A DNA stretch of 26,317 nucleotides from an uncultured Collinsella sp. (GTDB lineage Bacteria; Actinomycetota; Coriobacteriia; Coriobacteriales; Coriobacteriaceae): contig UQNB01000024.1 in the NCBI GenBank assembly GCA_900542235.1, forward strand, positions 1 through 26,317. The letters are read 5' to 3'. This document shows, piece by piece, positions 6,900 through 15,684 of this stretch. A program made the position numbers and the translations under genes. Each line of letters starts with the position of its first letter. Within the stretch, counting starts at the first letter, position 1. The notes below the pieces were generated by a model, which had not been told where the DNA came from, ran no database searches, and saw only the letters and a list, made by a program, of their open reading frames with translations.

Positions 6900-9680
6900 T
6901 TGGCGCGCGGATCTGCACAAAACGCCAAAGGCAACAAAGCCAACAACCAACCGGCATCTGCTAAGGGTGCCGGTTCCCATCTACGTGCCAATAAGGGCCA
7001 CGAGTCCGAGTTCGATGAGTTCGAACCCCTGGTCGAGCCTTCGGCCAATCGCGATATCGCCGGCGTGGTCATTGCCGTTTTGGCGATTGCGTCCTTCATT
7101 GCCGTGATTTCTCCGGCAACGGCACCCGTGACAGCTGCGGTTGCCGGTTTCTATCACCTCGGCTTTGGCCTGGGCGCCTACGTGCTGCCGATCGTCATCT
7201 TGCTGTTTGCCGCCACGCTCTTTTTGGGTGAGGACTCGCCGCTCAACATTCGCTCGGTCGCGGGTGGTGCCGTGGTCTTTGTGGCCATTGTTTCTATCCT
7301 GTCGCTGATGGTGCCGGGCACGAGCGATTCGTGCGACCTCATGTTTGCGCCGCAGAACCTTTCCGCCTCGGGCGGCTACATTGGCGCCTTTATCGCAAGT
7401 GCCTTGCAAAACGCCCTGGGTAAACCTATCGCTATGGTTGTCTTGCTGGGCCTTGTCGTCGTTGGCCTGGTCATCATCGGCTTTTCGGTGGGTGGCGTTT
7501 TGCGCTCCGCACGTGATCGCGCTGCCGATTTTGCCGAGCGCCGTCGTGCCGATGTCAACGCGAGCCCGTGGGGCGATGAAGAGGCCCTGTCGGTTCCCGG
7601 CGTTGCCCGTCCGCACCTGAGCATTCTGCGCCAGAAGGGGGCTGACGCCGCGGTGACCACGTTCATGGGTGGCGATGCCGACCCGGTTTTGGATGACGAC
7701 GAGGACGATGACCCGTTTGTCGACGTGTCCGAGGCCGTGGAGGCCGAGCGCGCCAAGACCACGCTGCTGCCGCGTCGCCATGCCAAGAAGGGCAAGGCCG
7801 CGCCCAAGCTCAACACGAGCGAGCCCGACCCGTCTTGGTCCGATAGCGAAATCGAGCTCACCGAGGGCGATGACGAGGACGACGAGACTCCGCTCGAGAC
7901 CGCCAAGACAACCTTGCTGCCGCGTCGCCGTGCCAAGGCAGGACAGGTCACCGGACAGTTTTCGATGGAAGACGACCCGGACAAGGCTGACGAGTCAGAG
8001 CCGCCATTTGCCGTGAATCCCGTTTCGGCAGCTCCGCAGATCCCTGACTTCCTAAAGCATCCCAAGGTTTCCGATGCTTCCGCCCCCACGGCTTCCGCTG
8101 CTTCTGTTGCAGCCGGCGATGGGGGAGCGGACGGTACCAATGCCGATGCCGAGGGCGACCAAGAGGACGGCCTCAAGCTCCCGCCACTCGAAATCCTGCA
8201 TGCCAACCCGCAGTCGGCGTCCTCCGCGTCTTCTGACAAGGAGCTGGAACAGACTGCCGAGTCGCTGCAGTCCACCTTGCTTGAGTTTGGCCGTAGCGCC
8301 CGCGTCGTCGGCTGGATTGCCGGCCCCACGGTCACGACCTTTAAGCTGCAGCCCGGTGAGGGCGAGCGCGTGAGTAAGATCTCGAGCCTCGAGGACGATA
8401 TCGCGCTTTCGCTTGCCGCCCAGTCGGTGCGCATTTTTGCGCCGATTCCCGGCACCTCGCTTGTGGGTATCGAGATCCCCAATCGCAAGCGTCAGAACGT
8501 CAACCTGGGCGACGTGCTTCCCTATGTGAAGGGCGGTCCGCTCGAGCTTGCCATCGGTCGCGATGCCGAGGGCACGCCGGTTGTCGCCGACCTCGCCAAG
8601 ATGCCCCATCTGCTGATCGCCGGCACCACCGGTTCGGGTAAGTCGGTCATGATCAACTCCATCATCACGACCTTGCTCATGCGCGCCCTTCCCGAGGACG
8701 TTCGCCTTATCATGGTCGACCCCAAGCGCGTCGAGCTTGCGGGCTATAACGGCCTGCCGCATCTCTATGTGCCCGTGGTGACCGAGCCCAAGCAGGCTGC
8801 CAGTGCGCTGCAGTGGGCCGTGTCCGAGATGGAGCGTCGCCTGAAGGTCTTCGAGCGCCTCAACGTTCGCAAGATCTCGACCTATAACGAAAAGCAGGCC
8901 GCCGGCGAGTTTGAGCATTACGATAACCCGCCGCAAAAGATGCCCTATCTGGTCATCATCATCGACGAGCTTTCGGACCTGATGATGGTCGCCGGCAAGG
9001 ATGTCGAGGCCTCGATCGTCCGTATCGCCCAGCTGGGTCGTGCCGCCGGTATTCACCTTATCGTGGCTACGCAGCGCCCCAGCTCCAATGTGGTGACGGG
9101 CCTTATCAAGGCCAACATCACCAACCGTATCGCCTTTAACGTGGCTACGGGTATCGATTCCCGCGTCATCATCGATCAGATGGGCGCCGAAAAGCTCACC
9201 GGTTTAGGCGACATGCTGTTCTCCAAGGTCGACTGGGGCAAACCCCGCCGTATCCAGGGCTGTTTTGTCTCGGACGACGAGATCAACGAGATCGTCGAGT
9301 TCGTTAAGTCGCAAAGCGAGCCCGATTACCACGAGGAGATCCTGTCTGCCGTGGCGCCCGCTTCCATGTCCATGGCTGGTGGCGGCGGCATTGTTCGCAC
9401 GGGTGTTGCCGAGCCGCAGGATGACGACCCGCTTATCTGGGAGGCCGCCCATATTGTGGTGGAATCGCAGCTGGGCTCCACATCTGGCCTGCAACGCCGC
9501 CTCAAGGTTGGCTATGCGCGCGCCGGGCGTATTATGGACATGCTGGAAGAAAAGGGTGTCGTCGGCCCGCCCGACGGTTCCAAGCCACGCGAGGTCCTGC
9601 TGGACGAGGAGGGGCTCGCTGCGCTGGAGTCTGTCGACGCCGAGATGGCACGTGAAGATCGTGAGTTTGGAGGATTCTGA
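6900..9680 (+). CDS. ftsK: FtsK/SpoIIIE DNA translocase
   Basis: A septal DNA pump that moves chromosome termini through the closing division site. The 926 residues comprise an N-terminal membrane domain of about four segments (residues ~53-205), an acidic linker (~205-430) and the RecA-like motor. Walker A is GTTGSGKS (575-582), and Walker B ends in D689-E690 of IIIDELSD. ATQRPSS follows, and a C-terminal winged-helix gamma domain (about 850-915) would read KOPS-like sites. The linker holds a repeated AKTTLLPRR-x-AK motif 50 residues apart. The start is TTG 6900, chosen because GGAGG (6889-6893) lies 6 nt upstream inside the end of rnj and the protein begins MARGSAQ. Its TGA overlaps the ATG of the next gene, implying coupling. 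Confidence 0.95.
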   Translation: MARGSAQNAKGNKANNQPASAKGAGSHLRANKGHESEFDEFEPLVEPSANRDIAGVVIAVLAIASFIAVISPATAPVTAAVAGFYHLGFGLGAYVLPIVILLFAATLFLGEDSPLNIRSVAGGAVVFVAIVSILSLMVPGTSDSCDLMFAPQNLSASGGYIGAFIASALQNALGKPIAMVVLLGLVVVGLVIIGFSVGGVLRSARDRAADFAERRRADVNASPWGDEEALSVPGVARPHLSILRQKGADAAVTTFMGGDADPVLDDDEDDDPFVDVSEAVEAERAKTTLLPRRHAKKGKAAPKLNTSEPDPSWSDSEIELTEGDDEDDETPLETAKTTLLPRRRAKAGQVTGQFSMEDDPDKADESEPPFAVNPVSAAPQIPDFLKHPKVSDASAPTASAASVAAGDGGADGTNADAEGDQEDGLKLPPLEILHANPQSASSASSDKELEQTAESLQSTLLEFGRSARVVGWIAGPTVTTFKLQPGEGERVSKISSLEDDIALSLAAQSVRIFAPIPGTSLVGIEIPNRKRQNVNLGDVLPYVKGGPLELAIGRDAEGTPVVADLAKMPHLLIAGTTGSGKSVMINSIITTLLMRALPEDVRLIMVDPKRVELAGYNGLPHLYVPVVTEPKQAASALQWAVSEMERRLKVFERLNVRKISTYNEKQAAGEFEHYDNPPQKMPYLVIIIDELSDLMMVAGKDVEASIVRIAQLGRAAGIHLIVATQRPSSNVVTGLIKANITNRIAFNVATGIDSRVIIDQMGAEKLTGLGDMLFSKVDWGKPRRIQGCFVSDDEINEIVEFVKSQSEPDYHEEILSAVAPASMSMAGGGGIVRTGVAEPQDDDPLIWEAAHIVVESQLGSTSGLQRRLKVGYARAGRIMDMLEEKGVVGPPDGSKPREVLLDEEGLAALESVDAEMAREDREFGGF
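7752..7937 (+). repeat. Internal repeat in the FtsK linker
   Basis: Two 36-nt copies (7752-7787 and 7902-7937), exactly 150 nt apart, encode AKTTLLPRRHAK and AKTTLLPRRRAK. The wording is nearly identical inside an otherwise acidic, poorly conserved linker. It may be a short linear motif or a trace of segmental duplication. Confidence 0.7.
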
Positions 9681-11176
9681 TGGCTGCACGCTTTGGTGAC
9701 ATGCTGCTCGAGCAGCGTCGCCGGATGGGCCTTTCCATCCAGCAGGTCGCCAACACCATCAAAATCAGGCCTCAGATCATCGAGTTTTTCGAGACCGGTA
9801 ACTTTGCATCGATGCCCCCGCGCGGCTATGCGCAGGGCATGATTTCGAGCTACGCTCGCTTTTTGGGGCTTAACCCTCGCGAGGTCGTCAACGCTTATTT
9901 TGATGACCTCATGGCATATGAACGCGAGACCTCGCAGCAGGGCGGTCGTTTTCAGGATGCTGCCGGCTACGTTAACTCGCGCTCGTCGGTCGATAACGGA
10001 CGCTTTCTGATGGTTCAGGGTGGTCGCTCGACGCGGTACGGCCAGCGCCCTCCGCAGGCGGGCTATATCACCGAGACGGGCTCCAGCGAGGAGATTCGTT
10101 CTCAGCGAGATCGCTTTCGCAGTACGCCCATGCCTGATGACCGTGCGCTTCCCGCCGCTCGCGGGTTGAGTCGCGATCCCCGCGCCGGTTACGGCGACGG
10201 TGGCTACTCCGGTCGTGGTTATCGCGGAGTTTCTGCCGGGCGTTCCCACGGTGGTTACGCCGACGCCGATACCACGCAGGTGACGCCGCGCCTCCGTTCT
10301 CAATCGCAGCCTTACGGGCAGCGCTCTTCGGCGCCTCGCTCTGGCCAGCTTGGCTATCAGAACCGTGGCGAGCTTGCGCCGCGTTCGGGTCAGCGCGGCT
10401 CGCAGAGCCAAGGCGGATATCGTGGTCGTCCCGATAGCGGTCGCGGCCGTATGCCGCAGGGGAATGGGCGTGGCGGCTCCAGACGCGCACGCAGCGGCGG
10501 GCGCGTCTCCCAGAACAACGGACTCGATCCGCGTATCGTTTACGCCGGCATCGGTGCCGTGGCGCTTTTGTTGATTCTGCTCATCGTGGTCCTCCTGCGT
10601 GGCTGCGGCTCTTCTGCACCCGAGTCGACGCCTGAGACGCCCGCGGCCACCAAGACGACGACCAAGAAGTCTTCCAAGAAGACCGAATCTGTTGACGAGG
10701 ATGAAGGCACCGACGAGGCGACGGATTCTGCCGATTCCGATGCCGCCAAGGCGAACGCGAAAAAGAAAGAGGACGAGGTCATCAAGGTCAAGGTCTCCGT
10801 TGCCAAGGGCAAGACCGCCTGGATCGAGGTCAAGGTCGACGGTAAATCGGTCTTTGGCGCCCAGGCAACCGGTCCCTTTGAGCAGGAGTACACGCCCGAG
10901 TCCTCGATCGAGATCACCACGTCCAAGCCCTCCGATGTCACGGTTACCAAGAACGGTGAAAAGGTTCGCTACGACACCAAGACATCGGGTGTGGCGCGCG
11001 TGACCATTACCGTTCCCAAGAAGGAGACCGCAGAGTCCGAGGATGGCGAGAGTACCGACGGCACCGACGCCCAGTCTACCGACGGCACCGACCCTCAGTC
11101 TACCGACGGTACCGACACGGCATCCGACGGCCAGACTGCAAACGATTCAGATGACTATTCGTACGACAGCTACTAA
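9680..11176 (+). CDS. RodZ-like membrane-anchored helix-turn-helix protein
   Basis: 498 residues. An N-terminal RodZ-type HTH (about 4-75; GLSIQQVANTIKIRPQIIEF) is followed by a ~200-residue cytoplasmic linker unusually rich in Arg, Gly, Ser, Gln and Tyr. One transmembrane helix lies at about 287-308, then a Lys/Glu/Asp-rich spacer, and an extracytoplasmic beta-rich domain (~365-455) like the RodZ C-terminal domain. The tail repeats STDGTD. RodZ links the cytoskeleton to cell-wall synthesis in rods; in actinobacteria such proteins often lie next to ftsK and their role is less clear. The start ATG overlaps the ftsK stop (TGATG). Because only the architecture is shared, I give no gene symbol. 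Confidence 0.8.
   Translation: MAARFGDMLLEQRRRMGLSIQQVANTIKIRPQIIEFFETGNFASMPPRGYAQGMISSYARFLGLNPREVVNAYFDDLMAYERETSQQGGRFQDAAGYVNSRSSVDNGRFLMVQGGRSTRYGQRPPQAGYITETGSSEEIRSQRDRFRSTPMPDDRALPAARGLSRDPRAGYGDGGYSGRGYRGVSAGRSHGGYADADTTQVTPRLRSQSQPYGQRSSAPRSGQLGYQNRGELAPRSGQRGSQSQGGYRGRPDSGRGRMPQGNGRGGSRRARSGGRVSQNNGLDPRIVYAGIGAVALLLILLIVVLLRGCGSSAPESTPETPAATKTTTKKSSKKTESVDEDEGTDEATDSADSDAAKANAKKKEDEVIKVKVSVAKGKTAWIEVKVDGKSVFGAQATGPFEQEYTPESSIEITTSKPSDVTVTKNGEKVRYDTKTSGVARVTITVPKKETAESEDGESTDGTDAQSTDGTDPQSTDGTDTASDGQTANDSDDYSYDSY
11051..11118 (+). repeat. 24-bp tandem repeat in the RodZ-like C-terminus
   Basis: About 2.8 units with 24-nt period (starting at 11051, 11075 and 11099) encode STDGTDAQ, STDGTDPQ and STDGTDTA. 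The units differ by only a few bases. Copy number probably varies between strains by slippage. Confidence 0.85.
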
Positions 11177-11202
11177 GGCTCCCCGTACCGAAAGGAAGAA
11201 CC

Positions 11203-11700
11203 ATGGCTAAAGATTCCAGCTTCGACGTTGTGTCCGAGGTCAATATGCAGGAGGTCGATAACGCCTTCCAGCAGACCGCCCGCGAGATCTCTCAGCGCTA
11301 TGACCTCAAGGACTCCGGCGCCACCATCGAGCTTTCGAAGGGCGACAAGCTCTTTACGATCAATGCCCCGGCCGATTTTGTCTCCAAGCAGATTATTGAC
11401 GTGCTGAGCTCTAAGCTCATCAAGCGCGGCATCGATCTTAAGGCTGTCTCTTGGGACGCGCCGCAGGCGGCTTCGGGCGGTACCGTGCGCGTGCTCGGCC
11501 ATATCGTCGAGGGCATTGACCAGGCGACCGCCAAGAAGATTAATAAGGACATCAAGGATCAAAAACTCAAGGTCAAGGTGACCATCGAGGCCGATAAACT
11601 GCGCGTTTCCTCGGCCTCTAAGGACGCGCTGCAGACCGTGATCCAGTTCCTGCGCGACCAAGACTACGGCCAGCCGCTGCAGTTTACCAACTACCGCTAA
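11203..11700 (+). CDS. yajQ: YajQ family nucleotide-binding protein
   Basis: 165 residues spanning the whole YajQ/UPF0234 family, starting MAKDSSFDVVSEVNMQEVDN and ending FTNYR, both typical. Characterised relatives fold as two ferredoxin-like domains and bind nucleotides; a Xanthomonas relative binds cyclic di-GMP and acts as a transcription co-regulator. No transmembrane segment is present, so it is cytosolic. ATG 11203 follows AAAGGAAG. It lies 26 nt after the RodZ-like gene and 26 nt before rimO, probably in one transcript. The physiological role in this lineage is unknown. Confidence 0.93.
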   Translation: MAKDSSFDVVSEVNMQEVDNAFQQTAREISQRYDLKDSGATIELSKGDKLFTINAPADFVSKQIIDVLSSKLIKRGIDLKAVSWDAPQAASGGTVRVLGHIVEGIDQATAKKINKDIKDQKLKVKVTIEADKLRVSSASKDALQTVIQFLRDQDYGQPLQFTNYR

Positions 11701-11726
11701 CTTACTCGAAAGGACCGTTCTCCAAC

Positions 11727-13076
11727 ATGGATACACCTTTGGGCTCCGTGCTCTACATCACCCTCGGGTGCGCTAAGAACGAGGTTGACACCGACCGCAT
11801 GCGTTCGCTGCTGACCGCCGCGGGCTATGAGGAGGCATTCGATCCGCAGGACGCCGATATCGCTATCGTCAACACGTGCTCGTTTCTCGCCTCGGCGACG
11901 TCCGAGAGCATCGAGACCACGCTCGAGCTCGCTAACGAGGTGCAGGACGGCGTTCGCGCCTGCCCCATCGTCATGTGCGGTTGCGTGCCGTCTCGTTACG
12001 GCGATGACCTGCCCGACGAGCTTCCCGAGGTCGCGGCCTTTGTGAAGGCCGATGAGGAAGACGGTATCGTCTCTGTCATCGATGGCGTGCTGGGCGTGGA
12101 GCGCGAGATCGCTGCCTATATTCCGCAGGTCAAGCGTACCGTCGAGGGTGCCGTTGCCTATGTCAAGATTTCCGATGGCTGCAATCGTTTTTGCAGCTTC
12201 TGCATGATCCCCTACATTCGCGGTCGCTATCATTCGCGCAATGCCGAAAGCATTATCTCCGAGGTGCGCGACCTGGTTGCCGGCGGTGTGCGCGAGATTG
12301 TGCTGATCGGCCAGGACACGGGCATCTGGGGCACCGACTTTGCCGACGAGGACGTCGCCGAGGGCTCGCCGCGCAATCTGGCGCAGCTGCTGCGTGCCGT
12401 CGCCGAGGCTGTGCGCCCGCATAACGTCTGGGTCCGTGTGCTCTATCTGCAGCCCGAGGGCATGACCGAAGAGCTTATCGAGACGATTCGCGATACGCCC
12501 GAGGTGCTGCCCTATATCGATATCCCCGTACAGCACTGCGATGCGCGCATCCTTAAGGCCATGCGCCGCTCCGGTTCGCGCCAGGAGCTCGAGGATCTGT
12601 TCCGCGACCTTCGCGAGCGCATCCCCGGTATTGTGATTCGCTCCACGGCCATGGTCGGCTTCCCGACCGAGTCCGACGAAGAGTTCCGCGACCTTATCGA
12701 CTTTATGGACACCGTTGGCTTTGACTACACGAGCGTTTTCGCCTACTCGCGTGAGGAGGGCAGCCTGGCCGCCAAGATGGAAGGCCAGGTCGATGAGGAG
12801 GTTAAGCTCGAGCGCGCCCAGGAGGCCATGGATCTGGCCGAGTCGCTCGGTTTTGCCGCCACGGCAGCCCATGTGGGTGAGCGCGCCCAGGTGATCGTCG
12901 ATGGCATCGAGGAGACCGAGGACGGCGCCGAGCTGATCGGTCACGCCTGGTTCCAGGCGCCCGATTCCGATGGCGCGGTGCATCTGGACGCCAGCGAGGC
13001 GTCCGTGGGCGATATTCTGACTGTCGAGTTTACCGATAGCTTCTGCTATGAGCTTATCGGTCATGTTGTGGAGTAG
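11727..13076 (+). CDS. rimO: Ribosomal protein S12 methylthiotransferase RimO
   Basis: A radical-SAM enzyme that adds a methylthio group to an aspartate of ribosomal protein S12. The 449 residues show the N-terminal MTTase domain with cluster cysteines C15, C51 and C86. The radical-SAM motif GCNRFCSFC follows (C152, C156, C159), and a C-terminal TRAM domain (about 380-449) contacts the substrate. The start LGCAKNEVDTD and the YIRGR following the SAM cysteines favour RimO over MiaB, and a separate miaB exists at 19730. Spacing to the likely ribosome site (GAAAGGA near 11707) is long. pgsA starts 9 nt downstream. Confidence 0.95.
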   Translation: MDTPLGSVLYITLGCAKNEVDTDRMRSLLTAAGYEEAFDPQDADIAIVNTCSFLASATSESIETTLELANEVQDGVRACPIVMCGCVPSRYGDDLPDELPEVAAFVKADEEDGIVSVIDGVLGVEREIAAYIPQVKRTVEGAVAYVKISDGCNRFCSFCMIPYIRGRYHSRNAESIISEVRDLVAGGVREIVLIGQDTGIWGTDFADEDVAEGSPRNLAQLLRAVAEAVRPHNVWVRVLYLQPEGMTEELIETIRDTPEVLPYIDIPVQHCDARILKAMRRSGSRQELEDLFRDLRERIPGIVIRSTAMVGFPTESDEEFRDLIDFMDTVGFDYTSVFAYSREEGSLAAKMEGQVDEEVKLERAQEAMDLAESLGFAATAAHVGERAQVIVDGIEETEDGAELIGHAWFQAPDSDGAVHLDASEASVGDILTVEFTDSFCYELIGHVVE

Positions 13077-13085
13077 GAGAGCGTC

Positions 13086-13724
13086 GTGGCAAACGAGAGT
13101 AATAAGGAACTGACGAGTGTTTGGACGCCCGCCAACATCGTGACGTGCGTTCGCATCGTCTTTATCCCGGTGTTCATGATCGTCTCGGCCCTGTCTCACG
13201 CGAGCGTTGCCGGTACGGACTGGAGCACCTTCGACGGCCCGCTCGCCGCCGCTGCCTTCATTCTGTATGTGATCCTGTCGTGCACCGATAAGGTCGACGG
13301 CTATCTGGCGCGCTCGCGCAACGAGATCACTGATTTTGGCAAGTTCTTGGACCCCATCGCCGATAAGCTGCTCGTGTTTTCGGCCCTGCTGCTGTTCCTT
13401 GATTTTGGCGCGGTGACCGTGTGGTCCGTGTTCATCATCCTGTTCCGTGAGCTGCTGGTGAGCGCCCTTCGCATGGTCGCGAGTGCTGCCGGTGTAGTCG
13501 TTGCCGCCGATAAGCTCGGCAAGTACAAGACGGCGACCACGATGGTTTCCATCTGCGGCTATCTGTGCGTCTTTGCGATGGCCGGCCTTCAGCTGGGGCC
13601 GGTGTCGCTGCTGCTCGGTGTCTATTCGGTGTCGCGCTTCCTGTACGTCATCGCCGTGATTTTGACCATTGTCTCGGGCGCCCAGTACTTCTGGAACTGT
13701 CGCAAGATCGTCTTTTCGGTCTAG
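13086..13724 (+). CDS. pgsA: CDP-diacylglycerol-glycerol-3-phosphate phosphatidyltransferase
   Basis: Makes phosphatidylglycerol phosphate, the committed step to phosphatidylglycerol and cardiolipin, at the cytoplasmic membrane. The 212 residues contain the complete CDP-alcohol phosphotransferase motif: D68, D71-G72, A75-R76, G85, D89, D93. About five to six hydrophobic helices follow. The start is GTG 13086 with AGGAG just upstream, overlapping the end of rimO. PgsA rather than another family member is inferred from sequence style and from the conserved rimO-pgsA-cinA order. cinA follows 6 nt after the stop. Confidence 0.9.
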   Translation: MANESNKELTSVWTPANIVTCVRIVFIPVFMIVSALSHASVAGTDWSTFDGPLAAAAFILYVILSCTDKVDGYLARSRNEITDFGKFLDPIADKLLVFSALLLFLDFGAVTVWSVFIILFRELLVSALRMVASAAGVVVAADKLGKYKTATTMVSICGYLCVFAMAGLQLGPVSLLLGVYSVSRFLYVIAVILTIVSGAQYFWNCRKIVFSV

Positions 13725-13730
13725 GTCCTG

Positions 13731-14267
13731 GTGGGTATGACGGAGTCTTATTTGCAGATCGCCGCAAACAACGAGGAGCTGGCGCGCGATATTGTCGAGC
13801 GCGCGAGTGCCCGTGGTGTGACGGTGTCGACGGCGGAGTCGCTGACGGCGGGCATGATCGCCTCGACGATTGCCGATATCCCGGGTGCCTCGGCGGTGCT
13901 TCGTGGCGGTGCGGTGACCTACTGCGATGAGATCAAACATCGCGTGCTCGGCGTCGAGCAGGAAACGCTCGATCGGTTTAGCGCCGTGTCGCACCAGACG
14001 GCGCGCGAGATGGCCGTGGGCTCGCTGGACCTCTATCAGAGCGATGTGGCCGTGAGCGCAACGGGCTACGCTGGGCCCGGTGGCGGCACTGAGCAAGACC
14101 CCGCCGGTACGTTCTATATTGGGTGGGCGTATCGCGCGGCCGATGGGGGAGCGCCGGTTGTCGAGTCTGCGCGCTGTCATTACGAGGGCGATCGGTCGTG
14201 CGTTCGTGCCCATGCGGTCGCGGAGGCTTTGGAGCGCATTGTTCGCGTGCTCAATTCTATGGAATAG
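13731..14267 (+). CDS. cinA: CinA C-terminal domain protein (NMN amidohydrolase type)
   Basis: 178 residues covering only the CinA C-terminal domain: TAESLTAGMIAS near the start, RGGAVTYCDEIKHRVLGV, and SATGYAGPGGGTEQDPAGT. This domain hydrolyses nicotinamide mononucleotide to nicotinate mononucleotide in pyridine-nucleotide recycling (PncC activity). The N-terminal molybdopterin-binding-like COG1058 domain of full CinA is absent. Position directly before recA is conserved in many bacteria. The start is GTG 13731 or ATG 13737, two codons apart; ribosome-site evidence does not decide. The transcript probably ends at the palindrome 14275-14298. Confidence 0.9.
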   Translation: MGMTESYLQIAANNEELARDIVERASARGVTVSTAESLTAGMIASTIADIPGASAVLRGGAVTYCDEIKHRVLGVEQETLDRFSAVSHQTAREMAVGSLDLYQSDVAVSATGYAGPGGGTEQDPAGTFYIGWAYRAADGGAPVVESARCHYEGDRSCVRAHAVAEALERIVRVLNSME

Positions 14268-14274
14268 ACGTGGT

Positions 14275-14298
14275 TTAAGGGGCCTTAGGGCCCCTTAA
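14275..14298 (+). terminator. Palindromic terminator after cinA
   Basis: A perfect 10-bp inverted repeat with a 4-nt loop (TTAG), beginning TTAAGGGGCC. The trailing T run is short (TTGTGG), so termination may be partial. It separates the ftsK-cinA group from the recA promoter. Confidence 0.65.
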
Positions 14299-14465
14299 TT
14301 GTGGAGCTAGGGACCTTTAACGGTATTGGTGTTTGCGCTGGTACATGACCTAAACTTGTTCGATTACCCGTATTTGTGATTGGTGGGGTCAAGCGTTTGG
14401 TCGGTGATTGGTTGGCGTTTGGTCGGGTTTTGGAATGGTCGGGTGCATATGATGAATCTGAACGG

Positions 14466-14494
14466 TTGACCACGAACAGCCGTTCGTTTATTAT
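14466..14494 (+). promoter_or_regulatory. recA promoter with LexA box in the spacer
   Basis: TTGACC (14466-14471) and TATTAT (14489-14494) are exactly 17 nt apart. The spacer contains GAACAGCCGTTC (14474-14485), a perfect GAAC-N4-GTTC LexA site of the Gram-positive type. LexA bound here would exclude RNA polymerase, so recA-recX should be SOS-inducible. A 12-nt direct repeat (14393-14404 and 14415-14426) lies upstream with no known role. Confidence 0.88.
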
Positions 14495-14524
14495 CGTTTC
14501 AGGTTGTTAAGAGGAGGGCTATTC

Positions 14525-15673
14525 ATGGCCAAGAATTCAGGTCCCGTACGTACCGTTCATGCACGCACGACGGGTAAAGAGCGCGATGAGATGATCGCCA
14601 CCACCAAGGCCGAGATCGAGAAGAAGTTCGGCCAGGGCTCTATTATGAGGTATGGCGACGGCGGTCCCGAGCTCGAGGTCGAGGCTATTCCGACGGGCTC
14701 TCTGGCACTCGATGCCGCCTTGGGTATCGGCGGCGTGCCGCGCGGCCGTATCGTCGAGATTTATGGCCCCGAGTCCTCCGGTAAGACGACGCTTTCGCTC
14801 GAGATCCTTGCAGAAGCGCAAGCCATGGGCGGCGTCGTTGCATTTATCGATGCCGAGCACGCGCTTGATCCCACCTATGCCGCGCGCATTGGTGTCGATA
14901 TCGACGAAGTGTTGATTTCCCAGCCCGATACGGGTGAGCAGGCGCTCGAGATCGTCGATATGCTTGTGCGCTCCGGTGCCATCGACGCCATCGTCGTCGA
15001 CTCTGTTGCCGCCTTGACTCCGCGTGCCGAGATTGAGGGCGAGATCGGTGACACGACGGTGGGTCTGCAGGCTCGCTTGATGAGCCAGGCGCTGCGCAAG
15101 CTCGCCGGCTCGCTTGCCAAGTCCAACACGACCTGCATCTTCATTAACCAACTGCGCGAGAAGATCGGCGTCATGTTCGGCAATCCCGAGACCACCACGG
15201 GCGGCCGCGCGCTCAAGTTCTTCTCTTCCGTGCGAATCGATATTCGCAAAATTGATACCATTAAGCTCAAGGACGAAGTTATCGGCAATCGCGTGCGTGC
15301 CAAGGTCGTTAAGAACAAGGTGGCCGCTCCGTTCCGCTCGGCTGAGTTTGACATCATGTACGGCACCGGCATCTCCAAAGAGGGCTCGATTCTGGATATG
15401 GCCGTCGAGTGCGGCATCTGCAAAAAGATGGGGTCCTGGTTTGCCTATGGCGAGGATAAACTCGGCAACGGTCGCGAGGCCGCCAAGACGTTCCTGCGCG
15501 AGCACCCCGATTGCGCTGACGAGATCGAGCACAAGGTTCGCCTTGCCTGCGGTCTCGAGTATGACGACGATGCCCCCTCCGAGGTTGAGCTGACCGACCA
15601 GCCTGCCCCCGAGGAGTTTGATGAGCTGTACGCCATCGATGGCTCCGCGATGCTCGACGATGACGACGAGTAG
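14525..15673 (+). CDS. recA: RecA recombinase
   Basis: ATP-dependent strand-exchange protein and co-protease that triggers LexA self-cleavage. The 382 residues start at ATG 14525 after AGGAGG (14512-14517). An in-frame start at 14504 is upstream of that site and rejected. Walker A is GPESSGKTT (81-89). IDAEHALD, VVDSVAALTP, the L2 region FINQLREKIGVMFGNPETTTGG and an acidic C-terminal tail are all present. The N-terminus carries about 15 more residues than E. coli RecA before the conserved helix. recX follows after 11 nt. No intein or truncation is seen. Confidence 0.98.
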   Translation: MAKNSGPVRTVHARTTGKERDEMIATTKAEIEKKFGQGSIMRYGDGGPELEVEAIPTGSLALDAALGIGGVPRGRIVEIYGPESSGKTTLSLEILAEAQAMGGVVAFIDAEHALDPTYAARIGVDIDEVLISQPDTGEQALEIVDMLVRSGAIDAIVVDSVAALTPRAEIEGEIGDTTVGLQARLMSQALRKLAGSLAKSNTTCIFINQLREKIGVMFGNPETTTGGRALKFFSSVRIDIRKIDTIKLKDEVIGNRVRAKVVKNKVAAPFRSAEFDIMYGTGISKEGSILDMAVECGICKKMGSWFAYGEDKLGNGREAAKTFLREHPDCADEIEHKVRLACGLEYDDDAPSEVELTDQPAPEEFDELYAIDGSAMLDDDDE

Positions 15674-15684
15674 CGGATGCCGAC

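Noticed and set aside
11697..14213. 838-codon open frame on the - strand across rimO, pgsA and cinA
   Set aside because: It is a shadow of three recognisable genes with full family motifs; no ribosome site or family likeness.
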